Assembly (NCBI GenBank): GCA_005765155.1
Contig: VCCP01000003.1
Span: 6,014,001-6,078,000 of the forward strand
Reading direction: 5' to 3'
DNA: 64,000 nt
DNA from: Zelopaecilomyces penicillatus
Taxonomy: Eukaryota > Ascomycota > Sordariomycetes > Hypocreales > Pseudodiploosporaceae
Every line of letters begins with the position of its first letter. Position 1 is the first letter of the stretch. The translations under genes and the position numbers were made by a program. The notes beneath the pieces were generated by a model, which saw only the letters and a program-made list of their open reading frames with translations, was not told the origin of the DNA and searched no databases. This document shows positions 34,660 to 47,142 of the stretch, in pieces.

Positions 34660-36408
34660 TTAGTACCCAGGGAGAGGGTAGTCTCGGTCACGGGCACACT
34701 TCTTGCCGTTCCAGTTCTGGCCCTTGGGGCATCGGCAGTCCTTTGACTTGGGGTCGTAGATCTGGCCAACCTTGTTGCAGACGCAGCACTTCTGTCGCTG
34801 GTCGTAGTGAGCATCCTTGCCGCAGTCGAACTCGCACTTCTTGCCGTTGAAGGTCTGGCCTTCAGGGCACTTGCACTCCTTGGTCTTGGGGTTGAACTTC
34901 TGGCCAAACTTCTTGCAGACACAGGCGCGTTGCTTCCAGTCGTAATCAGCATCCTTGCCGCAGTCGTAGACGCACTTCTTTCCGTTGAAGACCTGGCCGT
35001 TGGGGCACTTGCATTCCTTGTTCTTGGGGTTGAAGACCTGGCCCTCCTTGTTGCAGACACAGCACTTCTGCTTGTTATCGTAGTGAGCGTCGTTGCCACA
35101 GTCATAGGCGCACTTCTTGCCGTTGAAAACCTGGCCGTCAGGGCACTTGCACTCCTTGGTCTTGGGGTTGTAGATCTGACCCTCCTTCTTGCATTTGCAG
35201 GCTCCATAGAGGTAGTCAGCATCCTTGCCGCAGTCGAAGATGCACTTCTTTCCGTTGAAGACTTGGCCGGCAGGGCACTTGCATTCCTTGGTCTTGGGGT
35301 CGAACTTCTGGCCCTCCTTCTTGCAGACGCACTGCTTGGTCTTCCAGTCGTAATCAGCCTCCTTGCCGCAGTCTACTGTGCACTTCTTGCCGTCAAAGAT
35401 CTGGCCCTCGGGACACTTGCATTCCTTAGTCTTGGGGTTGAAAACCTGGCCCTGCTTGTTGCAAACACAGCACTTCTGCTTTTGGTCGTAGTGAGCATCC
35501 TTGCCGCAGTCATAGGCGCATTCCTTGCCGTTGAAGACTTGGCCTTCAGGACACTTGCACTCCTTGGTCTTGGGATCATAGAGCTGGCCCTTCTTCTTGC
35601 AGACGCACTTCTTAGCCTTCCAGTCGTAGTCAGCATCGTGGCCACAGTCGAAGTTGCACTTCTTGCCATCAAAGATCTGGCCTTCAGGACACTTGCACTC
35701 CTTGGTCTTGGGGTTGTAAACCTGGCCTTCCTTGCGGCAGTGGCAGGCACCGTAGTTGTAATCAGCATCGTTTCCGCAGTCGTACTTGCACTCCTTAGTC
35801 TTGGGGTTGTAGACCTGGTCCTTCTTCTTGCAGACGCAGGCCTTGGTCTTGGGATCGTAGTCGGCGTCCTTGCCACAGTCGAAGTTGCACTTCTTGCCAT
35901 CAAAGACCTGACCCTCAGGACACTTGCATTCCTTGGTCTTGGGGTTGTAGACTTGACCTTCCTTGCGGCATTGGCAGGCACCGTAGTTGTAGTCAGCGTC
36001 GTTGCCACAGTCGTATTTGCATTCCTTAGTCTTGGGGTTGTAAACCTGGTCCTTCTTCTTGCAGACACAGGCCTTGGTCTTGGGGTCGTAGTCGGCGTCC
36101 TTGCCACAATCGAAGTTGCACTTCTTGCCGTCAAAGACTTGGCCTTCAGGACACTTGCATTCCTTGGTCTTGGGGTTGAAGACCTGACCTTCCTTTCGGC
36201 ACTGGCAAGCGCCGTAGTTGTAGTCGGCGTCCTTGCCACAGTCGGGGACGCACTTCTTCAACTTTTCGTCCCACTTCTCACCATCGCCACAGGGCATGGG
36301 ATAGTCGGTGCGGCCAACGAGGTCTACATTGTTGAACTCGCTGGTGGGGATGGCAGTGATGGAGCTGAAGGCCAAAGCCGACGCCAACAGGACGTGCCTG
36401 AGAAACAT
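34660..36408 (-). CDS. Secreted protein of 12 tandem Cys-rich modules, 582 aa
   Basis: The start codon at 36408 gives the signal peptide MFLRHVLLASALAFSSITA. The in-frame extension upstream to 36702 is Ser/Pro low complexity and rejected as leader. After a short Cys pair (CGDGEKWDEKLKKC), twelve modules run from residue 56 to the end. Each begins DCGxDA(D/H)Y, continues CVCxKxGQ and PKTKECKCPxGQ, and ends xGKKC. Ten modules are about 44-46 aa with six cysteines. Modules 2 and 4 are about 33 aa and lack the CPxGQxFxGKKC half. Modules 1-2 and 3-4 form a duplicated 77-aa pair. The protein is very Lys-rich. Probably a cell-wall or adhesion/matrix protein, by inference; family not recognised. TATA-like TATATAAT about 175 bp upstream. 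Confidence 0.85.
   Translation of the reverse strand: MFLRHVLLASALAFSSITAIPTSEFNNVDLVGRTDYPMPCGDGEKWDEKLKKCVPDCGKDADYNYGACQCRKEGQVFNPKTKECKCPEGQVFDGKKCNFDCGKDADYDPKTKACVCKKKDQVYNPKTKECKYDCGNDADYNYGACQCRKEGQVYNPKTKECKCPEGQVFDGKKCNFDCGKDADYDPKTKACVCKKKDQVYNPKTKECKYDCGNDADYNYGACHCRKEGQVYNPKTKECKCPEGQIFDGKKCNFDCGHDADYDWKAKKCVCKKKGQLYDPKTKECKCPEGQVFNGKECAYDCGKDAHYDQKQKCCVCNKQGQVFNPKTKECKCPEGQIFDGKKCTVDCGKEADYDWKTKQCVCKKEGQKFDPKTKECKCPAGQVFNGKKCIFDCGKDADYLYGACKCKKEGQIYNPKTKECKCPDGQVFNGKKCAYDCGNDAHYDNKQKCCVCNKEGQVFNPKNKECKCPNGQVFNGKKCVYDCGKDADYDWKQRACVCKKFGQKFNPKTKECKCPEGQTFNGKKCEFDCGKDAHYDQRQKCCVCNKVGQIYDPKSKDCRCPKGQNWNGKKCARDRDYPLPGY
34690..36245 (-). repeat. Tandem module array in the 582-aa gene
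   Basis: Twelve in-frame DNA repeats of about 130-138 bp (two shortened to about 99 bp), with a higher-order duplication of a long+short pair near 35740-36240. Similarity is high at DNA level, so copy number may vary between strains and be hard to assemble. Confidence 0.85.
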
Positions 36409-36479
36409 GATTGTGTAGTGGGCGAAAGCGCCAAAGATGAAACTTAAAGCTTCACAGAAGAGAAGAGGAGAGGAGAGAG

Positions 36480-36521
36480 GATGAGGCTGGAGGATGAGGC
36501 TGGAGGATGAGGCTGGAGGAG
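36480..36521. repeat. 13-bp tandem repeat in the leader of the modular gene
   Basis: Three copies of ATGAGGCTGGAGG followed by a partial copy, about 70 bp upstream of the start codon. The period is not a multiple of three and the repeat lies outside the coding region. Confidence 0.75.
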
Positions 36522-36599
36522 GAAGCCGTTGAGATGAGGATGAGGATGAGAAGCAATAGTGAGAGAGGAGATGCGAGGATATTATATAGAAATCTGAAG

Positions 36600-39372
36600 G
36601 AATACTGATATAAGGGACAAGGGGGAAGGGGGGGGTGTGAGGTTCACCAACTCTAAGATGTCTACTCAAGCCCCCAACTCTGAGCATGCCGGCATCAGGC
36701 ACAGCACAGAGCCTCGCATTGCCTCCACATTGGGGAGGGGGGGTCCCTTCTTTCTCCGACTGTGCACAAAGATTGGGTTGAACATGGCTAGGATGCGAGG
36801 TGAACCAAGATTCGGGCTGAAGCTTGAGCGGTCCAGACGGGAGGTATCTTTAGCGTTGAGCTACAAGCGCGCGCCTGAGGGGACCGGCGCAATGGGGACT
36901 GGGCCCATGCGTGGAGTGAGACACAAGTAGACGGGACATGAAGGTAGCGGAGGACAAGGGGGTACTTTGGCACTGGGCTTGCACATTACCGTATGTATGG
37001 CCCCAGTATTAGCCAGAAGCAATGACATCCCTCCTGGTGGTGGTGCACTTTGCAGCCCGATGTGCCGTAACCTCTTTTTGCAGGCAGGCATTGCATGAAA
37101 GCAAAGTCCGTCGTTTTCCCCCTGAGGCATATCCAAAGTTAGATTCGATAGTTCTCAGCTCTCAGCCTTGAATACGAGCTGCAGCCACAGGAAAAAAAGA
37201 GAGAGCCAGGCACTTTAGAGCCCATTGCTGCCTCTGTTTGTCATGATGGCATTGCTCATGACGCAGATGAAGTGTGTAGTTGTATATCCCATGCGGTTAG
37301 GGCGTTGGGTGCCAGATGGGGGAGGGGGGACTTACCCTATTGTAAGGCTCTACTGTAAGTTATTCTGCATGAGGGCATCATCGCCCAGTGTTTTTTTTTT
37401 TATGAGGTTATTCTTTATGGCCCCAGCCTGAATTCTCAGTCTTGACTTCTGGCCTGGCTTATGCTCTGGCCACACCGAATGATAGGTTATGATGCATTGT
37501 GACCGTCTACCGGGTAAATGAGATTCCCACTGTACGAGTGCTTTGCATGTCGGCGATGTGCTTCTCCAGCCGCTCAGCGGGGGGCCAAGAACGGACAAAC
37601 ACAGTAGGATTTACAACAGAAATACAACAACAACAGCAGCAGCATCATCATCATCATCAACTAACCAAGAGCTTTTGGTGCTTTGTCGAGGTGGTATCAG
37701 TGGCGTCAGCAGAGTAGTATGCTTATTTTGGCCCTTCTTGGTGGGGGCAAAGCCTACTTCTGGTACGGCTAAGCAGATTCCGGCGAGATGGGCCCAGCCC
37801 CCAAGTGTAAAAGCCGTCGTTCCTGAATTGAGTCTTTTTTGGCTTTTCGTCTTGAGCCGGATCATCATGGATGGTGCGCCGAGGCGGTTTGTGTACAATG
37901 TGTACCAAAATACTCCGTACCGTACAAAATGGCAATGAATGGCTTCAGTCGAAGCGATGCCTGATCGGGGTGGCTCGTAAAATGGATCGGCCCCTCGGCA
38001 ATCCAACCAGTGCGTGCCAGCAGCTCCGAGCAACCGAGTAGCTTAGATGGGATGGGGGCAGAAGGCCAGACCAAAAAGGCGGTCCCAGACCTTCCAGCAG
38101 GCATCTCCCGGCGTGGAGCTTTGGTGCGGCGTTGTGGCGCCAGTCGGTGATTCGTCCAGTCGGCCATGCCATCACGTAAAGTCGCAGGTGAGGCGCCAAG
38201 GACCAGGGCCTGGAAGCATTGGAGTCTGGAGAGGGTAGATCAGCCTCCCATCGTATGTATGTACAGTAGGCTGGGGGAGGGGGAAGGGGGCCAGCCGCCT
38301 CGCCAGCCAGTGGGGGCTGAGCTGCTGGGCCACTATTTTGCTACTCTGCTGCCTTCTTGCTGCTTCTTGCTGCTTGAGTGGTGCGCTGTGCTGGCCGTGA
38401 CTGGCCATGGCTTGGCGGAGAGGCTGCTCGTGAGCTCGGATGGCTTGAAAATGTGCAAATTGCAAAATTGACCTTTCCCCCCCCCCCCTCCAACTGTGGG
38501 CTATTTTGGTGGCCTCGCTGGGCGGTACCGCAATTACTATTAGGCCCTGAATGGCTACTGCCAGTGACCAGGCAGGCACACACAAGTTCAGGAACGAACA
38601 GCCCACCGCCGACCCTGCCGCATCCACTCATTGTAGCCCCAAAATAATAACAATATAATACCCAAAAAGCCTAAAGCAGCCAAAAACCCAAATAAGCTAC
38701 AACCAGAAAAGGGTTTTGTTTTGCTGGTGGGCGGTTCGGCCACGTTGTTTTCGCGCTTTCAATGGGGGGCTTGCTGCTCCAGGGGCTTGCTCCCAGGGGA
38801 GGGGGGCTGATGGGCCAGCTCGTGTCTCTCTGCCAGTCGTTTGGGTACGACCTGAGAACGTTGAAAGCCGCCGCCCCAGGGTCAGCCGGTTCGGATATCC
38901 CCCTGCTAATACTGCATTCCGCATTCCAGTGAAGGAAGCCCTCTGGTTAGGCGCCGCGCATGTGGGAAACAAGACATTTCACTCGCCCTAGGGCTAGGGG
39001 ACCAACCGTTATTCAGTAGACAGACGTCCAGCGCTGTACTGTGCTGTAGGTTTGGCCAGGGACCACCTGTCGAAGGCGCTTCTGCTCGCGCTGCACGGAT
39101 CGTCGGGCGCGAAGCGAGCCTAGACCTCCGTACAAGGCCCTGCATGTTGGAGGAAACAACAGGCTAAAATCGGTACGTGCAGCACAATGTAAGAACCCAA
39201 AAAGCACAGGTAAGACATGGGCTCAGCGGGTGTGCGCTCACCCATTCACCTCGCAAGCGTCTGTTACCCAACCATTAACAACCATTCACTTCTACCTAAG
39301 TTGCTAAGTAAGGTATTATGCTTACTAGAAGTCATAGTGTGGGCTTGGTCTGCACGCCTTTTTTCGTTGGGT

Positions 39373-39404
<32 letters not shown>

Positions 39405-42400
39405 AGCCCGCTGGGGCCGGCGCGCGCTTCGCTTCGGATTCGGGAGTCCCGGGCCAGTCCATGGGCTTATTCTCCTTCTCCACCTCCCTCACTACTACGA
39501 AACGAAACCGCAGTCCATGTGCCAAGAGTGTGTGCCGTGAAACACGGCACCTCGTAAATCCCTGCTGGCCTGATCCTCTTTCTTTGCACAGGCACTTCGC
39601 TTGGGGTCTTCTCTTGCATGTACCTACCCAGTCAACAGTCAACAGCCAACTCACAAACCCGTTTTCTGGATCCCCCGCTCCTCCTCCTCCTTCTGCCTTA
39701 CGGCTGAGCTCCCAGGCGACTCCGGCTCGTAATGGCCAGCTGAAGGGTGTGAGCCGTGTGCCGGGCTCCCTACGCGATGATTGGCCAGCCAGGTCGCCGG
39801 GTTGGTCTCCACTCGGAGACGGGCCGGGGTCCGGGGTATGAGTCTATACCTTAATGCTGTGTTTGGTAATAGTGCCTGATACAGTCCAGGGTTTGTGCCT
39901 ATTATTTGCGTTTAATATAATGATGATGTATTTATTGCCTTGCAGTGGGTAGGACAACACAGCATTACAATTTCCAATAAAAAAAAAAGAACAGCGGTTG
40001 TTGAATTGACATGGGCCAAGGAGCCAGCCACCACATCCAGCCCTACAGGATCTTGATTTGACCGGTCCAAACAAATCTTGTCAATCAGGATCACCACTAC
40101 AAAAAAATCTAGTCTGGCTATGGTCCGCCTTGGCAGGCTGCCACGTAGTCATAGATGTGTGGGTGGTGTGTGCATGGAAAAGGGCCCTTTGTGTTATGTG
40201 TGTCTCTCTTTTTTTCTCAACTGCTTTTCTTCTACTCAATTGAGCTGTGTCAATTGGACGCCATAATAGAACCATGTAGTTATGTAAGTGGTATGTAAGT
40301 GGTATGTATGATGTATGTATGTGCTGGCTTACACGCCACTACCTGCCTATGGGTAGTACACACTGTTTACCTACCTAGTAGTTTGTAACTCGCCGACGAG
40401 CCGTCATGGGCTTGTCATACGATCCTTCCATTTTTAGTGTGGCTGGACTGGCCCCCAGAGGATAGGTAAGTTGAGTTAGTCAAGTTTTTTTTTTTTAGTT
40501 AGTTTAAACTTGGACGACCGATTTATTTAGCCTGGGCTGCCATGTCCCGACTCGTCCAGGTAGTTAGTTTCCCATGTTGCTGTGCCGTTTTGGCCCCATT
40601 CGCTTTTGGTGTGTGGAGTAGTAAAGTCCGTCCATTGTTTTGTTGTTCCGGTGTTTTCTTTTGTTTCCCGTTCCCCTGTGTCTGGGAATGTCTCGGTTAC
40701 GTCTGAACGTGACCAGCCTCACGTTTTTTTCTTCTATTTCTTGGTACAGTATGTCTTACTACTTACACATAAACTTACATGTACCTTTACAAATGTAAGA
40801 TCTTCCTTACCCCGACGGACCGCGGTCAGTCAGCTGCTTGGCAGAGCGGCACGTCTTTGCGCATTCTGCATGCCCAGGCGTCTTCTGCTGTGCTCTTACT
40901 CTTGGATTACAGTATACTTACAAAGTGCAAAGCACTGTCTATGAAATAAATCTTGCTCAACATTTTTATTTAATTTTGTTAATACTGTATCCCGCACGCG
41001 AACCCAAACTCGGCTTCCGTCTAAATCTGGGATAATCCATCCATCCATCCCAAGTCAGAGTTAGTGTCCGCGAAAACTAGAGCGAGACCATTTTGTACGC
41101 CGAACTCCTTCCACACACTCACTCACACACGCATCGATGCGGGGTGAATGAGATCGGGCAGAAGAAACACGAGCTTGGCTCACTCCACATGAGATCATAG
41201 ATGCAGCCCCCCTCCCCCAAAAAAGGACGAATTTTTTAAAAAATAAATAAAAAAAATAAAAAAACGAAGTCTTGTTGTACTTTAGAGTAGTTGGAAATAC
41301 TTGTTTGCCTTTCCGGTGAGGAGCTTGCTTTAGCGGGTCTCCTTAATATGCGGCGCCTTGTGGGGATCAATTGATGATGTACATTGTACTGTATGTATCA
41401 TGGCCGTGTAGCCGTACTCAAGTTCCAATATGTAAAAGGTGGCCGATCTTATCTTACCAAGTTTGTTATTTTCACCTGAGGCAAGGTACGGGTGCAAAGG
41501 TCCGCCCGGATGGTGATGCACCCGTACACGATGTCGCCTTCCTATCTTTTGGTGATCTTGAGATCATGTCATATCGACCAAGGCCAAGTTTTTGGGGGTT
41601 TGATTTTCGTAAAAAATGCCAACTTGGGCATCGGGTCTTTGGAGAGTGCACACTCTCGATGATGATTGATTGATTGCTTGGTTGATTGATTGATTGCTTG
41701 ATGGCTCGCAAGAAAGGCTCAGCCTTAAGCCTCATGATATTATTGTACATGGTTGTTGTGCACTCTACACTATTTCCAGCATCAATATATAATACGGGCT
41801 CTAAGGCGAAGCCTCTCTCATTCCGGGGCATCTAAAATTAGGGGCCGTAATCAAAATATTGTTATGCTCGAGCTTGTGTGTGTCTGTGTGTGTGGTCCAT
41901 CCAATCCATGTGGTTGGCCCAACCATTTACTATGATGCACCACTTCCGAGCCAGCCACAAAGGGGCGGGTCACCACCAAGGCAGATTATACCAAGCCTTG
42001 GGCCATCAACACACACAACAACAACAACGCTATAAACGGGAGCCATATTGGAACTAATACCCCAATTGCCTTACCTACTCCAACCGAACTATCCAAGTTA
42101 CAAAAGTAGGCAGCCAGGCTTAATCATCTTCAATAGGGCCGGTCGCTCGCTCGCTCGCCCGATGCATGCGGGTGAAGGTTCCATAGCCCGTCCACCGTAA
42201 AGGCACTAATATGATAGTCCATGACTGAGAATACGGTGGCGTTTGCTTACAATAGGTAGGTTATCAACACCAAAATACAGTATCAATTCAACCGGAACGA
42301 GTTCCCCTCAGACGGATCCCACACTCCTTTTTCCTTTTTCGCCCCCCCGTATTCGAATGCCGCTTCTACCGAGAGGAGAAAGCCACCCGCGGCCAGAAAA

Positions 42401-45396
42401 CACTTGCTGCTTACCTGCACATGTCGGCTAAACAACAACTATGCCATAAATGGAACACAAGATAACACGGATTGGACCTGTATGTGTACACAGCATAGCT
42501 TGCTTTCTCTGCTTAATGGCGCTGCATTGGGTTTTTCTGTGGTTTTTTTTTTTTTAAGTTCCGGGTTAACGACAATAGCTTTGTGATAACAGCACTTGGC
42601 ATCGCGCTTCCCGTATCTAGGGATCGCGTTTTCCAATGCAGAATATCTGGGGGGGGGCACCAAGTTCCGGGGATTTGGAGAGTTTACTGGGGGTGATCTA
42701 ATCGGTGTCTAAGATCTTAGTGGGACTTACAATGCTTTGGTAGTACTGGCACTTGTATTTTGGTGCTGCACACTAACAAAAGATACTTTACTGTGCAGAT
42801 GACCAGGTGGGGTGGCATGCAGATTGACAACAATAAAAAATAATCAGATAATATTAATCCAAGACGTCAAAGACGCAGCAGCCAGAAAGGCTACCCTAAA
42901 GTCAAAGCCCAACAAGCTTCAGCAATCAATGATGGTGGGAAAATATTGATTGCTGCCGTCGAACCCAGTTTTTACGCATCTGTTAAAAGTAACAGGAGCA
43001 TTTCCAATTGGCAAGAGATCCTCAAGCGCTTGTCATGCTCAAAGAGTTCTCCATACCATTATGAATCATGGATTTTGGATTTTGGATTTTGGGTGTCCGC
43101 CTCCCTAAAGAACTATCGGCCGCAAACTCAATGGCCGCTCACTACAAACTTATCGATCCAATGAGCCAATGCGCCTCATTCTTGTTACATCCCTAGCTTG
43201 TGGACTTTACAATTACCTTAGTTGTGCATTTGGTAACTAGCAGATCATCGATGCAACTTTGGCATCACCGGAAATGGCCCAATGTACTCTCTACTCGCTC
43301 TGTCTCTGTAGATCGCTAATTTGCCTTTTCTACTACTACTACTACCATTTACAGCTACAAAAGCTGAAACAGAAACAGCCTTCTATTTTCCAATACAAAT
43401 CTCCCGCCCGCAAATCAACTAGTCTTAATACCTCCTTCCGTTGCGTGCGGGCCCCCAGGCGCGTCCGGCTACTTCCATTCGCGTTTTCCGGTAACGCATT
43501 GCCCAGAAACAAGTTACTCTATTCTCGCCCCTCCTCCCCCCCATCCATCCCGCGGAGCCGTGGAGCCGTGTGCACGGTTGGTTTTTGTTTGCTGGCCGCT
43601 ACTCCGTCCAAAACCATGGAATGCAACTCTTTGACTTTTTTTGGTGAGACATCGCGTGGTGATAATTCTCCTAGGTAATTATGCGATTATCGCGAGACCC
43701 CTGAATAATCTCACAGCGTAGCATTCCTATAGACAGAATAAGATGATGCACACATTGTTAGGGTGATTTGCCTAGCGGGGTACATGCAGATACTGGACTG
43801 TTCGCTCCGCGCTCCTCCTCTCCCCACCTCGTAATTACATACAACCTCCCGAAGCGGAATCATCGCGTCGCCCTATTGAGAGAGGTCAAACCGACCATCG
43901 ATCGTTCATCCACATCGCGCGATGGCGTCGCAATAGCGGAGATTCAGCGTCACAGCATTCTCAGTCGCTCTGCAGATCGAAGACGCCCCTTAGCCGCAGT
44001 CCGAAAAAGTACGGTGATAACTCTCCGCAACAAGGCGATGGACAAACTTGCTCATTGACGCTTTTGACTTTTTGTTTTTAAACTTGTCTCCAAAAGCCGC
44101 CGCCGCCGCCGCAGCCGCCACACCGTGAACCTCTATTCCATCTCCATCTCCATCTCCATGCTTCAATCCACCCCCCCTCCCATTGCCAAACCCACCTGAA
44201 GATTGGGAGAGCCGGTCGAGCCGATATTCTTCTACTTTTGGACAAAACCAAGTAGGCTTGGGAAAGGGGGATGTTGAACCCCGCTCGGGAGTGAGTATGC
44301 CGAGGAGAACAATACCTGACCAGCTGTAGTGCTCATGGAGTGTGATGTTGGTCTTCATGTGCCAGCGATGCCAATCTTCGCGTAAAAAGTATTATTAGTA
44401 AATTGGTGTCTGGTGTGAGACGGAAAACCTGAGTAATAATGTTTGTTTCCCTGGATGTCTGCATAGTATGTAAGAAAGATGCCTGTGAAGAGAGTTACAT
44501 TGCATCAATCTGCCGCTGCAGTCACAACACTGCATCACCAATCACCACGACTGGGAAGTATTGCATTTCAATTCATGTTATCATATTCGCATTAAGAAAA
44601 AAAATGCCCAAAAAAACAGCCAGTTTCGTTGTCCCCATCCCATATTGCTGCCACTGCCTGTTTTTCCACAGTCGTGCTTCTCACATACCAACAACCTGGC
44701 AAACACCTTCAAACCCCTCAACGCCAATTTCCAATCTGTCCACACGCCCTTCATGTCCCCCTTCTTTCAATCCTCAAATGTCATCAATCGACTTCTCCGA
44801 GGGCCAGGGAGTCCATGTAGACCATGGCTTCAAGTTTCCCTTCTCCCAAGTCGTCGCGCCCGCGAAGCAGCGGAATGTTCTGAGTCTATGACCCAGCTCA
44901 CCCACCAGGTATCTGGGTTTTCTCTTGACGATGACGTCGTTGAAAGAATGGATGCAGTTGTAGGGCCTTTTGTGTTTGGTATCAATATTAGCCTCTTGAT
45001 TTTATTCCTTTCATTTACCTTTCCCCGAGCATGTCGACACCATGGCTCTCCATATCTAGGATGTGGAAAACTGGATGGCTTTTGATTTGTATGGGACAAG
45101 TACTCACCATCCGAAGAAACACTTGACTGGATCATCAACCATGACGGATTGTATACCGTTTGCGCTGCATATCTGTTAGAAACACCCTGCTATTTATATA
45201 CCAGAACCCTTGTCCATCCTGAAATAAAGAGCGAGTCCTTAGTATTGGCTCAAGGTCGGAAAACTTACAGAATGTCCGGGGCGTTGACACATTGGCCATG
45301 CATTGACAAACCGACCTCATAACTGCGGCCTTTGAAGTTTCTATACTCAAAGAATCGAGCCTGTATTTGTTCAAAGTGAATAAAATTTCCCATGCA
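36600..45396. other. Gene-free region of about 9 kb
   Basis: No protein or RNA gene can be supported on either strand over nearly 9 kb, although base composition is not A/T-rich. It holds simple repeats: eight GCAA units at 39373-39404, TGAT/GCTTGATT repeats at 41658-41700, AAC/AGC/ATC triplet runs at 37622-37660, GCC and CCATCT runs near 44100-44160, and several C, G and T homopolymers. Many GTACCTACCTAGTA-like motifs occur, common in fungal promoters. It lies upstream of the 12-module gene and downstream of the 46.1-kb secreted gene. It could hold a long promoter, a noncoding RNA or an unrecognised multi-exon gene. Confidence 0.5.
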
Positions 45397-46113
45397 TTAG
45401 TTCTCTGTGGAAGATAAAGGAAGAAGAAAAGCCGGCCTTTTAACCCGTTTAATGGTAAAAGGTCTGCTTTTGGCACTGCTTACAATGATGGTGCCGTTAC
45501 CCCAGGTATGTACCGGCTGTGGGAAAACATGGCCTTGAAGATGAGTCGCGTTGAGGTGAAAGTTGTTTACAATCTGAGGCCGGAAATGCATCAGGGAGAT
45601 GGGAATGCCGTCGATGATGGTGTTGTTGATGCGGGTGCCGTTGGGGTAGTGCGTGGTGATGTTGCCATCCGGGTCGAGGAGTGGCAGTTTGCCGCGCCAC
45701 GCATGCATACTGTAGTTGGCAACGGGCACAAAGGATTCCTTGAAGCTAAACAAGGTGTCGTTGTCGCGCTTGACGGGGGGTTCGTGGACTGGATGCTCAA
45801 GGTTAGGCGCCGGAACATGAGGCTCGCTGGCGGCGGCTTCATTGCTCTCCTTGTCGTCTTTGTCATCCTCTCCCTCACACTGAGGTCTCAAACACTTCGG
45901 CTCATCGTTGCCTGTTGTGTTATCAGTCTTCTCACCAGCCGACGCAACCGACATTGCCTGTGTGATGTTGGCCGGCAGTGGAACCACACATCCCTTTGCC
46001 ATCTTGGGGCGACCTTGGACTTCGACAACCACAGTATTGTGCTGCTCGGGGACAGGAGTAGCAGCGACCTGCATACTGGCAACTGCCAGCACAAGCAGTT
46101 TGGACAAATGCAT
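45397..46113 (-). CDS. Secreted glycoprotein with internal Kex2 site, 238 aa
   Basis: Start at 46113 (MHLSKLLVLAVASMQVAA) gives a clean signal peptide, and a TATATAAG-like box lies about 150 bp upstream. The protein has nine N-x-S/T sequons. An acidic region (about 80-95, EGEDDKDDKES) is followed by a KR pair at 115-116, which would separate a propeptide from a C-terminal domain of about 120 aa. That domain is rich in Asn/His/Pro (SFKESFVPVANYSMHAW, DGIPISLMHFRPQIVNNFH). I do not recognise the family. The ORF ends simply, without evidence of an intron. Confidence 0.65.
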   Translation of the reverse strand: MHLSKLLVLAVASMQVAATPVPEQHNTVVVEVQGRPKMAKGCVVPLPANITQAMSVASAGEKTDNTTGNDEPKCLRPQCEGEDDKDDKESNEAAASEPHVPAPNLEHPVHEPPVKRDNDTLFSFKESFVPVANYSMHAWRGKLPLLDPDGNITTHYPNGTRINNTIIDGIPISLMHFRPQIVNNFHLNATHLQGHVFPQPVHTWGNGTIIVSSAKSRPFTIKRVKRPAFLLPLSSTEN

Positions 46114-47142
46114 ATTGTATATATTGGATATAGGGCAAGATGACAAAGTCACGCAAAATAGTTTCACTTAGCTGCTCTTGAGAAGGGTGACAGTATCGGC
46201 GACGGAAAGGTTTAGCAGAGAGAAAGAAGAAGAAAAGAAACAATTGCACAGGTGAACATAGGAGTATATAAGTAAAAAAATCATGCTAGGAAAAAAAGTT
46301 TATGTGATGCATGAATGGCTTTTTCTCTCATCCACTTCGTTAGAGGTCATGGGACTCTCCCTGAATCTGTCCATTTGATGGGATCAGCCATTCAAGACGC
46401 TCCATTTTCTTTCCTGTGGGTAAAATACATAGAGTAAAAAAGTCTGCCATCTGACGCCATCGTGGCGGTTGAGTGTGCAAAACGTTAATTTTGCAATATC
46501 GGGGTTGTTTGCGGCCGCCTGTCGCTTCATCCATTCTGGCAAAGATGTGAATCATCTGCGCGTATTTTCTGAGAAACCTTGATATGCGAGTGCCCTTTTG
46601 TTTTTTTTCACAGCGCCACCGCCGCCACGAGATTGGCTCTTGCGATGGTTTTCTACAGAAATGGTATCGACGCCACTGTTCAGGACCAACGGGTCCCCGA
46701 TGCTTAATTATGTCTTGTATGCTTGACGAATTTTGTAGTACCCAGATGGATGGACCACTGATGCCCCACGAGGAGCATGAAGGTCGGTATTGCATCATTG
46801 CTCGTGGAGTTTTGGATGCTTGGTTCTTGGGACTATCTTGTTTGAGCATGATGTGCATGGAATGATGAGGATGCAACACAATTCGGCTTGTGTGCGTGTG
46901 AAGCCTGAGTACCGTAGCTTGGGCTGTACAAAGGAGAGTATCACTATATTGGCGATTGCCACATCACACAACTTCACTGTTCTGGCACAACACTTCTAGC
47001 CTTGGGCCTCGCTGGGCGATTGTCAGCAGCATCACACAAAACCCAGGAAGCAGTTCCTCCTCGGATAACATTTTTCAGATACCTCAAACAATAATCGTGA
47101 GTACACTAAGTCCCCGCATTCGAACATTACTTAATATACCCG
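46114..47142. other. Intergenic region
   Basis: About 1 kb. An unbroken 179-codon ORF lies on the minus strand (46340-46879) but has no recognisable family sequence and I leave it uncalled. Otherwise nothing is seen. Confidence 0.45.

Noticed and set aside
34807..36447. 546-codon ORF antisense to the 12-module gene
   Set aside because: It arises from the periodic codon use of the repeat on the other strand; its translation is a Leu/Val/Ala monotone without a family, and the minus strand has a signal peptide and Cys modules.
46340..46879. 179-codon minus ORF
   Set aside because: No start context, signal or family; possibly decayed coding sequence, but not supportable.
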